This document shows, in pieces, positions 56,223 to 64,000 of a stretch of DNA of 64,000 bases (the first letter of the stretch is position 1; every line of letters starts with the position of its first letter). The position numbers and the translations under genes were made by a program. This DNA comes from Methylovulum sp. (GTDB lineage Bacteria > Pseudomonadota > Gammaproteobacteria > Methylococcales > Methylomonadaceae). Below the pieces are notes generated by a model, which ran no database searches, was not told the DNA's origin, and saw only the letters and a program-made list of their open reading frames with translations. The stretch lies in assembly GCA_028712695.1 (NCBI GenBank), contig JAQTQZ010000004.1:1-64000 (forward strand), in the 5' to 3' direction.

Positions 56223-57074
56223 TTAGCTTAACGAAAAGGCTTTCTTAAAAAACTCAGGCTGGGCCAACGCGGCCCTATGGATGTCGATATTATAATAAGT
56301 GGTGTCAAACGGCTTGTTGGCGGAATCCAGTTCCCTAAATTTTGCCAGGCTCGCTTTGCTGGCAATCGTTGCGCTCCACCAGCCGGAAGGATACAGACAT
56401 TGCGGGAAAAATAGCGTCTGCAAATGGTCGAAGCCTGCCGACCCCATTGCATCACGCATTTCACCCAGTAATTTCAGGTGGAACAGCGCCGATTCGCTTT
56501 GTTGGACAACCATGCCATGTTCTGACAAACAATTAAAGCAATCACGGTAAAAGGCCTTGCTGAACAAGCCTTCAGCCGGGCCGACCGGATCGGTGCTATC
56601 GACAATGATAATATCGACTGAATTTGGTTCGGCATCTTTAACCCATTTGATGCCATCGATAAATTTCAGTTCGGCACGCGGATCGTTGTTGGACTCGCAC
56701 AGTTCAGGAAAATAAATCTCGGCAAGACGGGTGACGCGCTCATCTATATCAATCTGGATGGCTTGCTCGACCGAATCGTGCTTTAACACTTCTTTTAATG
56801 TGCCGCAATCGCCACCACCAATAATCCATACCCGTTTTGGGGCGGGATGGGTAAACAGCGCGGGGTGGCTCATCATTTCGTGGTAAAAAAAATTGTCACG
56901 GGTAGAAACCATCGTGCAGCCGTCGATGACCATCAAATTGCCGAAGGTTTCGGTTTCGTAGATTTCCAAAAACTGGAAGTCGGATTGTTCTTCGTGCAGT
57001 TTTTGCTTGATTTTTAACGAAAAGGCTGAGCCAGCGCCAGCGGCTTGTTCGGTAAACCACTCTGAAGGATTCAT
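56223..57074 (-). CDS. speE: SpeE, spermidine synthase
   Basis: A 283-residue aminopropyltransferase that joins the propylamine group of decarboxylated S-adenosylmethionine to putrescine. The nucleotide motif I-I-G-G-G-D-C-G-T-L-K-E appears near residue 85, the aspartate loop I-I-V-D-S-T-D-P-V-G-P-A near 150, and the Y-D-S-like entry residues lie further on. It is followed by the MarR gene and is divergent from speA across 81 bp. Confidence 0.95.
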   Translation of the reverse strand: MNPSEWFTEQAAGAGSAFSLKIKQKLHEEQSDFQFLEIYETETFGNLMVIDGCTMVSTRDNFFYHEMMSHPALFTHPAPKRVWIIGGGDCGTLKEVLKHDSVEQAIQIDIDERVTRLAEIYFPELCESNNDPRAELKFIDGIKWVKDAEPNSVDIIIVDSTDPVGPAEGLFSKAFYRDCFNCLSEHGMVVQQSESALFHLKLLGEMRDAMGSAGFDHLQTLFFPQCLYPSGWWSATIASKASLAKFRELDSANKPFDTTYYNIDIHRAALAQPEFFKKAFSLS

Positions 57075-57155
57075 TTGTTGTTCCTGATAAATAAACGGCT
57101 AAAATAAGTCCACATTATATTAGAAATCGGCAATAGTGACATAACGGAGTTTTGT

Positions 57156-58994
57156 GTGAGTTTAAACCCTTCAAAAAGCTGGACCATCCAGCAAACAGCG
57201 CAACTGTATGCCATCGATTTATGGGGGGATGGTTACTTTTCCATCAATTCAGAAGGGCATGTCTGCGTAAAACCCAGCTCAGATAAAACCGAAACCTTGG
57301 ATTTATATGAGATTGCCTGCTCGCTGGGCGACAAACAGCTGTCGTTACCGGTATTGGTACGCTTTACCGACATCTTAAAAGACCGCGTGACGCGCCTTGA
57401 TAACGCCTTTAAAAAAGCCTGCCTCAACAATGAATATCAAGGGCGCTACACACCCGTTTATCCCATTAAGGTCAACCAGCAACGCCAAGTGGTTGAAGGC
57501 ATTCTGGAGGCGGACAATATTGGTTTGGAAGCGGGCAGCAAGCCAGAATTGCTGGCGATTATGGCGTTATCCAACCAAGGCGTGGTGGTGTGCAACGGTT
57601 ATAAAGACCGCGCCTATATCCGCCTCGCCTTAATCGGCCTGCAAATGGGTTTGGAGCTTTATCTGGTGATTGAAAAACCGCTGGAGCTGGAGCTGATTAT
57701 CGAAGAAGCGGCCCGCCTCAATATCAAACCGTCGTTGGGCCTGCGGGTCAGGTTATCGAGCATCAGCGCCGGTAAATGGCAAAACAGCGGCGGCGAAAAA
57801 TCCAAGTTTGGCCTACATGCTTACGAGGTGCTGCAACTCATAGAGCGCCTGAAACAAGCCGGTATGCTGGATACCTTAAAACTCATGCACTTCCACATGG
57901 GCTCGCAAATCGCCAATATCCACGACATTAAAATCGCGCTGAAAGAAGCCGGACAATTTTATGTGGAACTGCACCGGTTGGGCGCAAAAATCCAAGTGGT
58001 CGATGCTGGCGGCGGGCTGGGTGTGGATTATGACGGCAGCCGCTCGCGCCGCGAATCGTCCATCAACTATAGCTTGGACGAATACGCGCAAAACATTGTC
58101 CGCAGCTTTGCCGACATCTGCGCCGAAAAACAAGTGCCGCAACCCGACATCATCACCGAATCAGGCCGCGCATTAACAGCCCATCACGCCGTGTTAATCA
58201 CCAATGTCACTGACATTGAATCTGTTTACACCAATGAAAATGCGCTGCTAAATTTACCCTCCAGCCAAAATCTGGTCGAAGCCTATCATGACGCGCATTT
58301 CCAGCTTACCGAAGCCCGCGCTAAATTTGCCCGCGACAAACTCAGCATCAACGGCTTGGCGCAGGCGGAAAATGACTACGCGGTTTTGTGCCAACAGATC
58401 AAACGCCAACTTAACCCCAACAACCAAAGCGAAGCCACCATTTTACAAGAGCTGAACGAGAAGCTCGCCGACAAGGTGTTTTGCAACTTCTCGCTGTTCC
58501 AATCGCTGCCGGACATCTGGGGCATCGACCAGATTTTCCCGATCATGCCCATCCACCGTTTAGATGAGCAACCGACCCGCCGCGCTGTGATCCAAGATTT
58601 AACCTGTGATTCGGATGGCCGCATCGACCAATACATAGACGGGCAAAATCTTGAAAACACCCTGCCCGTCCATCTGATTGACACCAAGCAACCTTATCTT
58701 ATCGGCTTTTTTATGGTCGGCGCGTACCAAGAAATTCTTGGCGATATGCATAATTTATTCGGCGACACCCATTCCATCAACATCAAGCTAGACGACAACG
58801 GCTACCACTTTTACGACCTGCAAGAAGGCGAAGACGTGTCTGAATTGCTGGACTATGTGCATATCAGCAGTGAGGAACTTAAAACTGCGTTTAGGAAAAA
58901 GTTGGCAAAAAGTGACTTGAGTGACGAGCAACGTCAGGAATATGAACAGGAGTTGGTGGCAGGGTTGAATGCTTATACTTATTTGGAGAAATAG
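57156..58994 (+). CDS. speA: SpeA, biosynthetic arginine decarboxylase
   Basis: A 612-residue PLP enzyme that makes agmatine from arginine. The PLP lysine is in Y-P-I-K-V-N-Q, followed by G-L-E-A-G-S-K-P-E-L, the phosphate motif D-A-G-G-G-L-G-V-D-Y-D-G, and the active-site cysteine motif Q-D-L-T-C-D-S-D-G. It starts at a GTG with ACGGAG upstream. It lies divergent from speE, together making a polyamine locus. Confidence 0.96.
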   Translation: MSLNPSKSWTIQQTAQLYAIDLWGDGYFSINSEGHVCVKPSSDKTETLDLYEIACSLGDKQLSLPVLVRFTDILKDRVTRLDNAFKKACLNNEYQGRYTPVYPIKVNQQRQVVEGILEADNIGLEAGSKPELLAIMALSNQGVVVCNGYKDRAYIRLALIGLQMGLELYLVIEKPLELELIIEEAARLNIKPSLGLRVRLSSISAGKWQNSGGEKSKFGLHAYEVLQLIERLKQAGMLDTLKLMHFHMGSQIANIHDIKIALKEAGQFYVELHRLGAKIQVVDAGGGLGVDYDGSRSRRESSINYSLDEYAQNIVRSFADICAEKQVPQPDIITESGRALTAHHAVLITNVTDIESVYTNENALLNLPSSQNLVEAYHDAHFQLTEARAKFARDKLSINGLAQAENDYAVLCQQIKRQLNPNNQSEATILQELNEKLADKVFCNFSLFQSLPDIWGIDQIFPIMPIHRLDEQPTRRAVIQDLTCDSDGRIDQYIDGQNLENTLPVHLIDTKQPYLIGFFMVGAYQEILGDMHNLFGDTHSINIKLDDNGYHFYDLQEGEDVSELLDYVHISSEELKTAFRKKLAKSDLSDEQRQEYEQELVAGLNAYTYLEK

Positions 58995-59016
58995 TTTTTA
59001 AAGTTTGGGTAGAAAT

Positions 59017-59046
59017 GTAGGATGGGCTGATGTAAGGAAGCCCATC
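59017..59046. repeat. Half-size GTAGG-type palindrome after speA
   Basis: GTAGGATGGGCT at 59017 pairs through AGCCCATC ending at 59046, a single-arm version of the palindromes at 14392 and 19144. It marks the left edge of the A+T-rich HD-Hsp90 gene. Confidence 0.55.
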
Positions 59047-59075
59047 AAAACGACAAGCCTAGAAATTTAAACAGG

Positions 59076-61895
59076 ATGCAATTCAACACCGCGTTCAATA
59101 TGAAAATACCCGAAAAATTCAAGCGCATTTTAGATACTAACCAAGCATTGAATGCTGTCATCTTAGACATAGTCACGTCTTTCCAACCTGTGTTTGAAGA
59201 CAACAAACTCTTCTTTTTTGAAGAATATACCGATCATGGTATCAAGCACATCCAAAGTGTCTTAGCCTCGGCAGAATTCATCATTGCAGATGATGCTTTT
59301 GAAAACATGAACGCCAAAGATGTCGCCATCTTGATTTTGTCAGTCATTTTGCATGACATCGGGATGCACACTGAATATGCGACTTTTGTAGCCTTGCTTG
59401 ATGGTCATTATGACCATTGCAAAACGTGTCTCGATACCAAAACTTGGCGCGAGTTATGGGTGGATTATCTCTCCGAAGCCAAGCGTTTTAGCTCTCAGCA
59501 AAAACGCAATATTTTTGGTAATGAATTCCAAGCCTACAACGAACCGGACATGACCAATAAAGACAAACTTACGGGTTACGATAAAAAATTAATCGGTGAA
59601 TTTATCAGACGGTATCACGCCCGTTTAGCGCATGAAATAGCCTTCAATGGCTTAATTGGGAAAAATCAAGAAACCATCAAATTTGGCAATGAAAAATTAA
59701 CATCATTGTATCGGGGTATGGCGGGTATCGTGGCGAGAAGTCATGGCATGAATCTTCGTGACACTTTCCTCTATCTGGAAAGTATAGGAGGTCAACAAGG
59801 TTGGCGTTATCCAGATGATGTCAATATTGTGTTTTTGATGGTCGTTTTGCGGATTGCCGATTATATTCAAATCGACGCATCAAGAGTTAATCCCTTTCTT
59901 TTGAAATTAAAAACCTTCAATAGCCCCATTTCCTTGAATGAACACAAGGCGCATCTAGCGATAGAATTCATTAGCTTTAAACACGATGACCCAGAGCGGT
60001 TTTATGTTAAGTGCGATCCTGATAACAGCGGCATGTTGGTAAAGTTACAAAATCTCTTTACTGATATACAAAAAGAACTGGATGTTTCATGGGCGGTATT
60101 GGGAGAAGTTTATGGTTTTCGGGATTTTCCTAAAATAAAATTCCGACGAATTACTTCGAATTTTGAGGAAGCAAATTACTTAACGCAATTGCCGTTTGTC
60201 CCGCAAAAAATCAGTTTTCAGGTTAACAATGAACTATCTAAACTATTGGTTGCACCGCTTTATGGCAATCGGGCGACTTACGGTGTCCGTGAGTTAGTGC
60301 AAAATGCCGTGGATGCCTGTCGGGAACGGCAACATTTAGAAACCAGAGCGAAAAATGCAGCTTACGAACTGAAAGTTACGGTTTCCATTGAGCAAATAAA
60401 CGAACAGGAAAGCATATTCAAGATTGCCGATAATGGCAAAGGCATGGATATTGATGAAATCGTCCATTATTTTCTAAATATCGGCGTGTCATTCAGAAAA
60501 AGTTTGGCGTGGCGCAAGCAGTTTGTTGATGACCAAGGGCATTCACAAGTCAATAGAAATGGACGTTTTGGCATTGGTGTATTAGCGGCGTTTTTGATTG
60601 GCGAAGAAATTACGGTTAAAACCAGAAAATACAATGACCAAACGGCTTATTCTTTTGCAACGACAATAGATAGTGGCTTTATCGAAATTCAGCGAGAACA
60701 GAATAGTGTTTTTGCAATTGGTACAGCTATTTGTCTGAATCTTTCAAATGAGAAAAGAGAAGAATTATTGAAAGATGGAAAAAGGTGGACTGATTGGTAT
60801 ATTGGGAATTCACCAAAAGTAGAGTATTTTTTAGATAAGAAAAACATTGAACCGTCATTTAAAGTTGATAGAAATAAATTGAATATTTTTGAAACAGAAA
60901 ATTTTAAAAATATCCATTGGTCTTTCAATTTGAATAATCCAAAAAATGGCAGATTTAGTTCAGCAATTGTTGTTAACGATATTGTTATTTCTAAATCTAG
61001 TGAATACCGAGACAAAATACATGAATTCAATTTTTTTATGAAAAAAGGCCGTGTTATAAACGCAAGACCCAGTAGTTTTTTATTTGAAGATCCCGAAGGT
61101 TTGTTTCCTTTAAAATTGGATAGAAATGAAATTGATTGTGACAAACTTCCATTTGAAGAAGGGCTTTATTTAGAGGTGGCAAAAAGTTTTATTGCCTATA
61201 TTTTGAATTTAGAAGTTTCTATAAAGGAATATATTCCTATCATAAAACTTGATAACTTCAGCAATAGTGTGAATATGCTTTTTTCAAAAAACGGATTTAC
61301 CTTCAATATTGATTTCTTTTGTAAAAAACTCGAAAGCTCCAGTTTTTCATTGATTAGGTTACTAACTGAGCGTCAAGTAATAACAAGCGAGTTTTTAAAC
61401 TACGAAGATTGCTTATTTTACTTAGGTTTTTCAACAAGTATTAATTATGTGAGCAACATGGAGCATTTAGTTGCTCCTAGAGGACAAGCTTTAATTCTTT
61501 TGCGGTCTGATAGTTATCAGAATCTTTTTAATATTGATATGAAGCGAATAACAAAACGGGCAATAAGAGAGCATCATGTTCTCTTTAAAAATGATGATTT
61601 TGTCCTTTATTCAATTTATAGCTTCAATAAAAATGCTGCATTTCTTATCGAAGAAAATATGAATTTTATCAATTCATTAGATAAAGATATTGGCTCAATT
61701 CAAGAAGTGCCCTACAGTATTTTAAAACCAAACGGGAAATATTTAGAATCAGGCGAAATACTCCATGATTTATTAACAAAATACATAGGCGACGAAGTAA
61801 TCATCCCCTACGACATGGAAGAAAGAAAACGGAAATATCCAAAGGCATTTGCAGAATTAGCCATTTATATGGACAAACTGCAATACGATCAATAA
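59076..61895 (+). CDS. HD-domain protein fused to a Hsp90-like (GHKL) ATPase
   Basis: A 939-residue protein. Residues ~45-350 form an HD phosphohydrolase domain (T-D-H-G-I-K-H near 53-59, H-D-I-G-M-H near 92-97). Then comes a GHKL ATPase domain with N-box Y-G-V-R-E-L-V-Q-N-A-V-D-A (about 402-414), G1 box D-N-G-K-G-M-D (about 450) and G2 box G-R-F-G-I-G-V-L-A-A-F (about 495). The remaining ~400 residues are not recognised. The HD-Hsp90 fusion is seen in bacterial conflict and stress systems, an inference here. The gene is visibly richer in A+T than its neighbours, especially after 60.7 kb, and is followed by a toxin-antitoxin pair. The start is ATG 59076 or internal ATG 59100. Confidence 0.82.
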   Translation: MQFNTAFNMKIPEKFKRILDTNQALNAVILDIVTSFQPVFEDNKLFFFEEYTDHGIKHIQSVLASAEFIIADDAFENMNAKDVAILILSVILHDIGMHTEYATFVALLDGHYDHCKTCLDTKTWRELWVDYLSEAKRFSSQQKRNIFGNEFQAYNEPDMTNKDKLTGYDKKLIGEFIRRYHARLAHEIAFNGLIGKNQETIKFGNEKLTSLYRGMAGIVARSHGMNLRDTFLYLESIGGQQGWRYPDDVNIVFLMVVLRIADYIQIDASRVNPFLLKLKTFNSPISLNEHKAHLAIEFISFKHDDPERFYVKCDPDNSGMLVKLQNLFTDIQKELDVSWAVLGEVYGFRDFPKIKFRRITSNFEEANYLTQLPFVPQKISFQVNNELSKLLVAPLYGNRATYGVRELVQNAVDACRERQHLETRAKNAAYELKVTVSIEQINEQESIFKIADNGKGMDIDEIVHYFLNIGVSFRKSLAWRKQFVDDQGHSQVNRNGRFGIGVLAAFLIGEEITVKTRKYNDQTAYSFATTIDSGFIEIQREQNSVFAIGTAICLNLSNEKREELLKDGKRWTDWYIGNSPKVEYFLDKKNIEPSFKVDRNKLNIFETENFKNIHWSFNLNNPKNGRFSSAIVVNDIVISKSSEYRDKIHEFNFFMKKGRVINARPSSFLFEDPEGLFPLKLDRNEIDCDKLPFEEGLYLEVAKSFIAYILNLEVSIKEYIPIIKLDNFSNSVNMLFSKNGFTFNIDFFCKKLESSSFSLIRLLTERQVITSEFLNYEDCLFYLGFSTSINYVSNMEHLVAPRGQALILLRSDSYQNLFNIDMKRITKRAIREHHVLFKNDDFVLYSIYSFNKNAAFLIEENMNFINSLDKDIGSIQEVPYSILKPNGKYLESGEILHDLLTKYIGDEVIIPYDMEERKRKYPKAFAELAIYMDKLQYDQ

Positions 61896-61904
61896 GCTGT
61901 AAAC

Positions 61905-62267
61905 ATGAACATTACCATTGAAATCCCCGATGAAATGAACGCCGGATTGGCGGGAATCAAAAACATCAATGCGTTTGTGCTAAACACTTTAAAAACGGCT
62001 TTGGCGGCACAGACGCGTCAGCCTGTTGATTTATTTAAGCCGACCGATAGCGCTTTTGTGGTTGAGGTTTCTGTGCTGGATGGCATTTGGACGGCTGAAT
62101 GTGGCCCGTTGGGTTTGGTCACGGAGGCAGAAAGTTATGATGATTTGCTGGAACGGGTTTGGCTGATTGCGCCTGAATTGGCGGAATTAAACAACGTGGG
62201 GGTCGATGCTGAGCATCTTCGGCTGCGCTTTTCCCATGAACAATCCACGTATCCGGTGAAGGTTTGA
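61905..62267 (+). CDS. DUF1902-type antitoxin-like protein
   Basis: A 120-residue protein. Residues ~45-110 fit the DUF1902 (HicB-related) fold: F-V-V-E-V-S-V-L-D-G-I-W-T-A-E-C-G-P-L-G-L-V-T-E-A in sequence, followed by a helical E-R-V-W-L-I-A-P-E-L. The N-terminus looks like a short ribbon/helix of an antitoxin. Its stop overlaps the start of the HicA-like gene (TGATG), the usual arrangement of toxin-antitoxin pairs but with antitoxin first. It follows the HD-Hsp90 gene by 9 bp, so all three may be cotranscribed. Confidence 0.8.
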   Translation: MNITIEIPDEMNAGLAGIKNINAFVLNTLKTALAAQTRQPVDLFKPTDSAFVVEVSVLDGIWTAECGPLGLVTEAESYDDLLERVWLIAPELAELNNVGVDAEHLRLRFSHEQSTYPVKV

Positions 62268-62464
62268 TGGTTTCAACGCGCTATCCGCAATGGGTTGAGC
62301 TGTTACGTTCTTCTGGTTGTGTTTTTGTCCGTCAAGGTAAGGGTGGCCATGAAATCTGGCGCAGCCCAATTAACGGAAAAATTTTTTGCGTACCTTTTAC
62401 CATCAAGTCCAAACCCACCGCCAATGCCATACTCAAACAAGCTGGCTTAACGTCAAAAATTTGA
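62267..62464 (+). CDS. HicA-like mRNA-interferase toxin
   Basis: A 65-residue double-stranded-RNA-binding-fold protein with the HicA motif R-Q-G-K-G-G-H-E-I-W around residues 22-31, which includes the catalytic histidine, and a K-x-x-A-x-x-I-L-K-Q-A-G-L end. HicA cleaves mRNA and is neutralised by HicB-type partners such as the preceding DUF1902 protein. I start at ATG 62267 rather than the TTG at 62264. Confidence 0.85.
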   Translation: MVSTRYPQWVELLRSSGCVFVRQGKGGHEIWRSPINGKIFCVPFTIKSKPTANAILKQAGLTSKI

Positions 62465-62497
62465 GTTATCCATAATCAAAAATACAGGGGACATAGC

Positions 62498-63352
62498 ATG
62501 AAAGTTGGTTTTATAGGCTTAGGCGCAATGGGTGCGGGCATGGCGCGGAATGTCGCCAAAGCGGGCTATTTGGCTGCGGTTTACAACCGCACAACGGCTA
62601 TTGCCCAAACGCTGGCCGCAGAACTAGGGGTTGCCGTCTATGACCAGCCCGAAGCGCTCGCCGCAACTGTTGATGTGGTGTTGCTGTGCGTGTCTGCCGA
62701 TGCGGATGTGCTGGCGGTCGTCAAGGCCATCGCAACAACCATCAAGCCTGGTGCGGTTGTTGTCGATATGTCTACGGTAAGCAGTGCGACCGCCAAACAA
62801 GCGGCGGCGATACTGGCGGAAAAACAAGCCGCCTTTCTGGATGCGCCCGTGTCCGGTGGCGTGGAAGGCGCCAAAAACGGCACGTTGGCGATGATGGTAG
62901 GCGGTGACAGCAACGTGCTGGAACGTGTCCGTCCGGTGTTGGCCACCATGGCAACGCGCATTGTCCATATCGGCGCAACCGGCTCTGGACAAGCCACCAA
63001 AGCGGTCAACCAAATCATGTGTGCAGGCATCAACCAGGCCGTGACTGAAGCGCTGGCTTTTGCCCAAGCGCAAGGCCTGCCGATGGGCAAAGTCATCGAT
63101 GTGATTTCCGGCGGCGCGGCAGGCAACTGGTTTCTTGACCATCGTGGCAAAACCATGACAAACGGCAGCTTTGCACCCGGTTTTAAGCTGGCATTGCATC
63201 ACAAGGATTTAAGGATTTGCCAATCCATGGCGGCACAAACCGCTACGTCCATGCCATTAACCGATATGACGGTTACCGCTTATGAACAACTCATGGCAGA
63301 CGGGTTTGGTGATGAGGATATATCGGCATTGTATCGGCTAAAAAAACCTTAA
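62498..63352 (+). CDS. 3-Hydroxyisobutyrate-dehydrogenase-family reductase (GarR/GlxR-like)
   Basis: A 284-residue NAD(P)-dependent beta-hydroxyacid dehydrogenase. The nucleotide motif G-F-I-G-L-G-A-M-G is at 4-12, the substrate motif D-A-P-V-S-G-G-V-E-G-A at ~120, and the catalytic lysine is in G-S-G-Q-A-T-K-A-V-N-Q. The family includes tartronate semialdehyde reductase, hydroxyisobutyrate dehydrogenase and succinic-semialdehyde (glyoxylate) reductases. The exact substrate cannot be set without neighbours of the pathway. Confidence 0.92.
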   Translation: MKVGFIGLGAMGAGMARNVAKAGYLAAVYNRTTAIAQTLAAELGVAVYDQPEALAATVDVVLLCVSADADVLAVVKAIATTIKPGAVVVDMSTVSSATAKQAAAILAEKQAAFLDAPVSGGVEGAKNGTLAMMVGGDSNVLERVRPVLATMATRIVHIGATGSGQATKAVNQIMCAGINQAVTEALAFAQAQGLPMGKVIDVISGGAAGNWFLDHRGKTMTNGSFAPGFKLALHHKDLRICQSMAAQTATSMPLTDMTVTAYEQLMADGFGDEDISALYRLKKP

Positions 63353-63424
63353 CGTTTTGTCGTATCACTGCGCTTTTTGATTGGAAGTTTTGTGTGTATA
63401 TCGGCAAAGGGTACGGTCAGTTCA

Positions 63425-64000
63425 TTATGAAAAGTCATTGGATATTGAATCTAACGCCATTTTTATGTCTATAGGCTGTATCGCCTGCGTACAAGGACAC
63501 GTTGTTTTATCATTCCTGCAATCATTGCATTCTTTATCTAACACAAAAACCTGCGTTTTTTTACCGATGGGTTGCCAGCGTGCTGGATGAATAGGACGCA
63601 TGGGTGGATATATACCGAGCGCGTGCTTGTTCAAAGCCGCAGCAATATGCAATGGCCCTGTACTACAGGCAACCACGCCATCACAAGCGGCAATAAAGGC
63701 AATAAATTCAGATAAGTCCATCAAGCCGCTTATATCGGTGACACGCTTGCCGACAGCGTTTAATAAAGGCTGCAAGGCCGGTTTTTCATTCTCCGTACCC
63801 GAAATAAAAATCTGAAACTTATCGCTATCTAATGCGTTAATCAATTCGGCATAATGGGGCAATGCCCATTCCCTTGCACTGCCCCGAGATTTAGGATGCA
63901 AAATGACTTTGAATTTGTCAGGGTGCAATAAAGCGGCAAATTGCGGTGGTAATGTAGGCAAGAGGCTCATATCGGTTAACTCGACAAGCTCTTGTAATGA
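63425..64000 (-). CDS. Glycosyltransferase family 9 (heptosyltransferase-like), C-terminal part
   Basis: The frame is open to the right edge and continues outside; an internal ATG lies at 63970. The visible ~190 residues have V-I-L-H-P-K-S-R-G-S-A-R-E-W, then the donor-binding A-C-S-T-G-P-L-H-I-A-A-A-L-N and G-I-Y-P-P-M-R-P-I-H-P-A-R-W near the end, typical of the second half of GT9 enzymes that add heptose or related sugars to the lipopolysaccharide core. The 5' half is missing from the window. Confidence 0.88.
   Translation of the reverse strand, partial: SLQELVELTDMSLLPTLPPQFAALLHPDKFKVILHPKSRGSAREWALPHYAELINALDSDKFQIFISGTENEKPALQPLLNAVGKRVTDISGLMDLSEFIAFIAACDGVVACSTGPLHIAAALNKHALGIYPPMRPIHPARWQPIGKKTQVFVLDKECNDCRNDKTTCPCTQAIQPIDIKMALDSISNDFS

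Noticed and set aside
62624-63202. Long minus-strand frames opposite the GarR-like gene
   Set aside because: They are shadows of a codon-biased gene; the plus-strand protein has complete family motifs.
1-64000. CRISPR array or tRNA genes
   Set aside because: No regular short repeats with spacers and no tRNA-like cloverleaf other than the tmRNA ends were seen.

Overview
The window comes from a gammaproteobacterium whose nitrogen-fixation accessory genes look like those of Methylococcales (methanotrophs) or Azotobacter-type diazotrophs. The evidence is a NifL/NifA pair rather than FixLJ, an Rnf complex next to it, NifU and NifS with every diagnostic cysteine and lysine in place, LpxD, a homodimeric (AceE-type) pyruvate dehydrogenase, a SpeA-type arginine decarboxylase and a two-part tmRNA tag of gammaproteobacterial type. 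No methane-oxidation gene is present here, so the Methylococcales assignment is an inference.

Layout. (1) 1-1513: an edge fragment, an integrase remnant beside the ssrA (tmRNA) gene, and a cold-shock protein. (2) 2.2-6.5 kb: a five-gene plus-strand run (SIR2-like protein, small GTPase, DUF364 protein, unknown protein, GlcF-like Fe-S protein). It sits behind a sigma54-type promoter with two TGT-N10-ACA NifA sites carried on a diverged tandem duplication. (3) 7-21.4 kb: nifA and nifL (minus), rnfABCDGEH (plus), a minus-strand run of a NifZ-like protein, a tandem nitroreductase and a transglutaminase-like protein, then iscA-nifU-nifS (plus). The rnf and iscA operons each have a perfect NifA site exactly 113 bp ahead of the -24 GG of a GG-N10-GC sigma54 promoter. 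(4) 21.7-34 kb: a YjdF-like membrane protein, then a plus-strand glycan cluster with a two-domain glycosyltransferase, three different sulfotransferase-like proteins, a WcbI-like protein, a GT-D-like protein, a GSCFA protein and lpxD. (5) 34.2-58.9 kb: housekeeping genes, namely pyruvate dehydrogenase (lpd, aceF, aceE), a PAS-GGDEF-EAL protein, uvrA, a DedA protein, uvrB, hslR, ispH, rraA, a PHP phosphoesterase, an ABC exporter, a TgpA-like transglutaminase, arfB, a cysteine-rich MarR regulator, speE and divergent speA. (6) 59-64 kb: an A+T-rich gene encoding an HD domain fused to a Hsp90-like ATPase, a DUF1902/HicA-type toxin-antitoxin pair, a 3-hydroxyisobutyrate-dehydrogenase-family reductase and a partial glycosyltransferase family 9 gene at the right edge.

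How the genes fit together. NifL senses redox and fixed-nitrogen state and restrains NifA. NifA with sigma54 should activate at least three operons visible here: the SIR2-GTPase-DUF364-GlcF group, rnf (low-potential electrons for nitrogenase) and iscA-nifU-nifS (Fe-S cluster assembly). The nitrogenase structural genes lie outside the window. The most novel-looking parts are the NifA-controlled SIR2/GTPase/DUF364/GlcF operon, the tandem nitroreductase operon inside the nif region, the sulfotransferase-rich glycan cluster, and the HD-Hsp90 protein beside a toxin-antitoxin pair. Several intergenic gaps, including gaps inside the rnf and isc operons, hold palindromic REP-like elements that begin with GTAGG.
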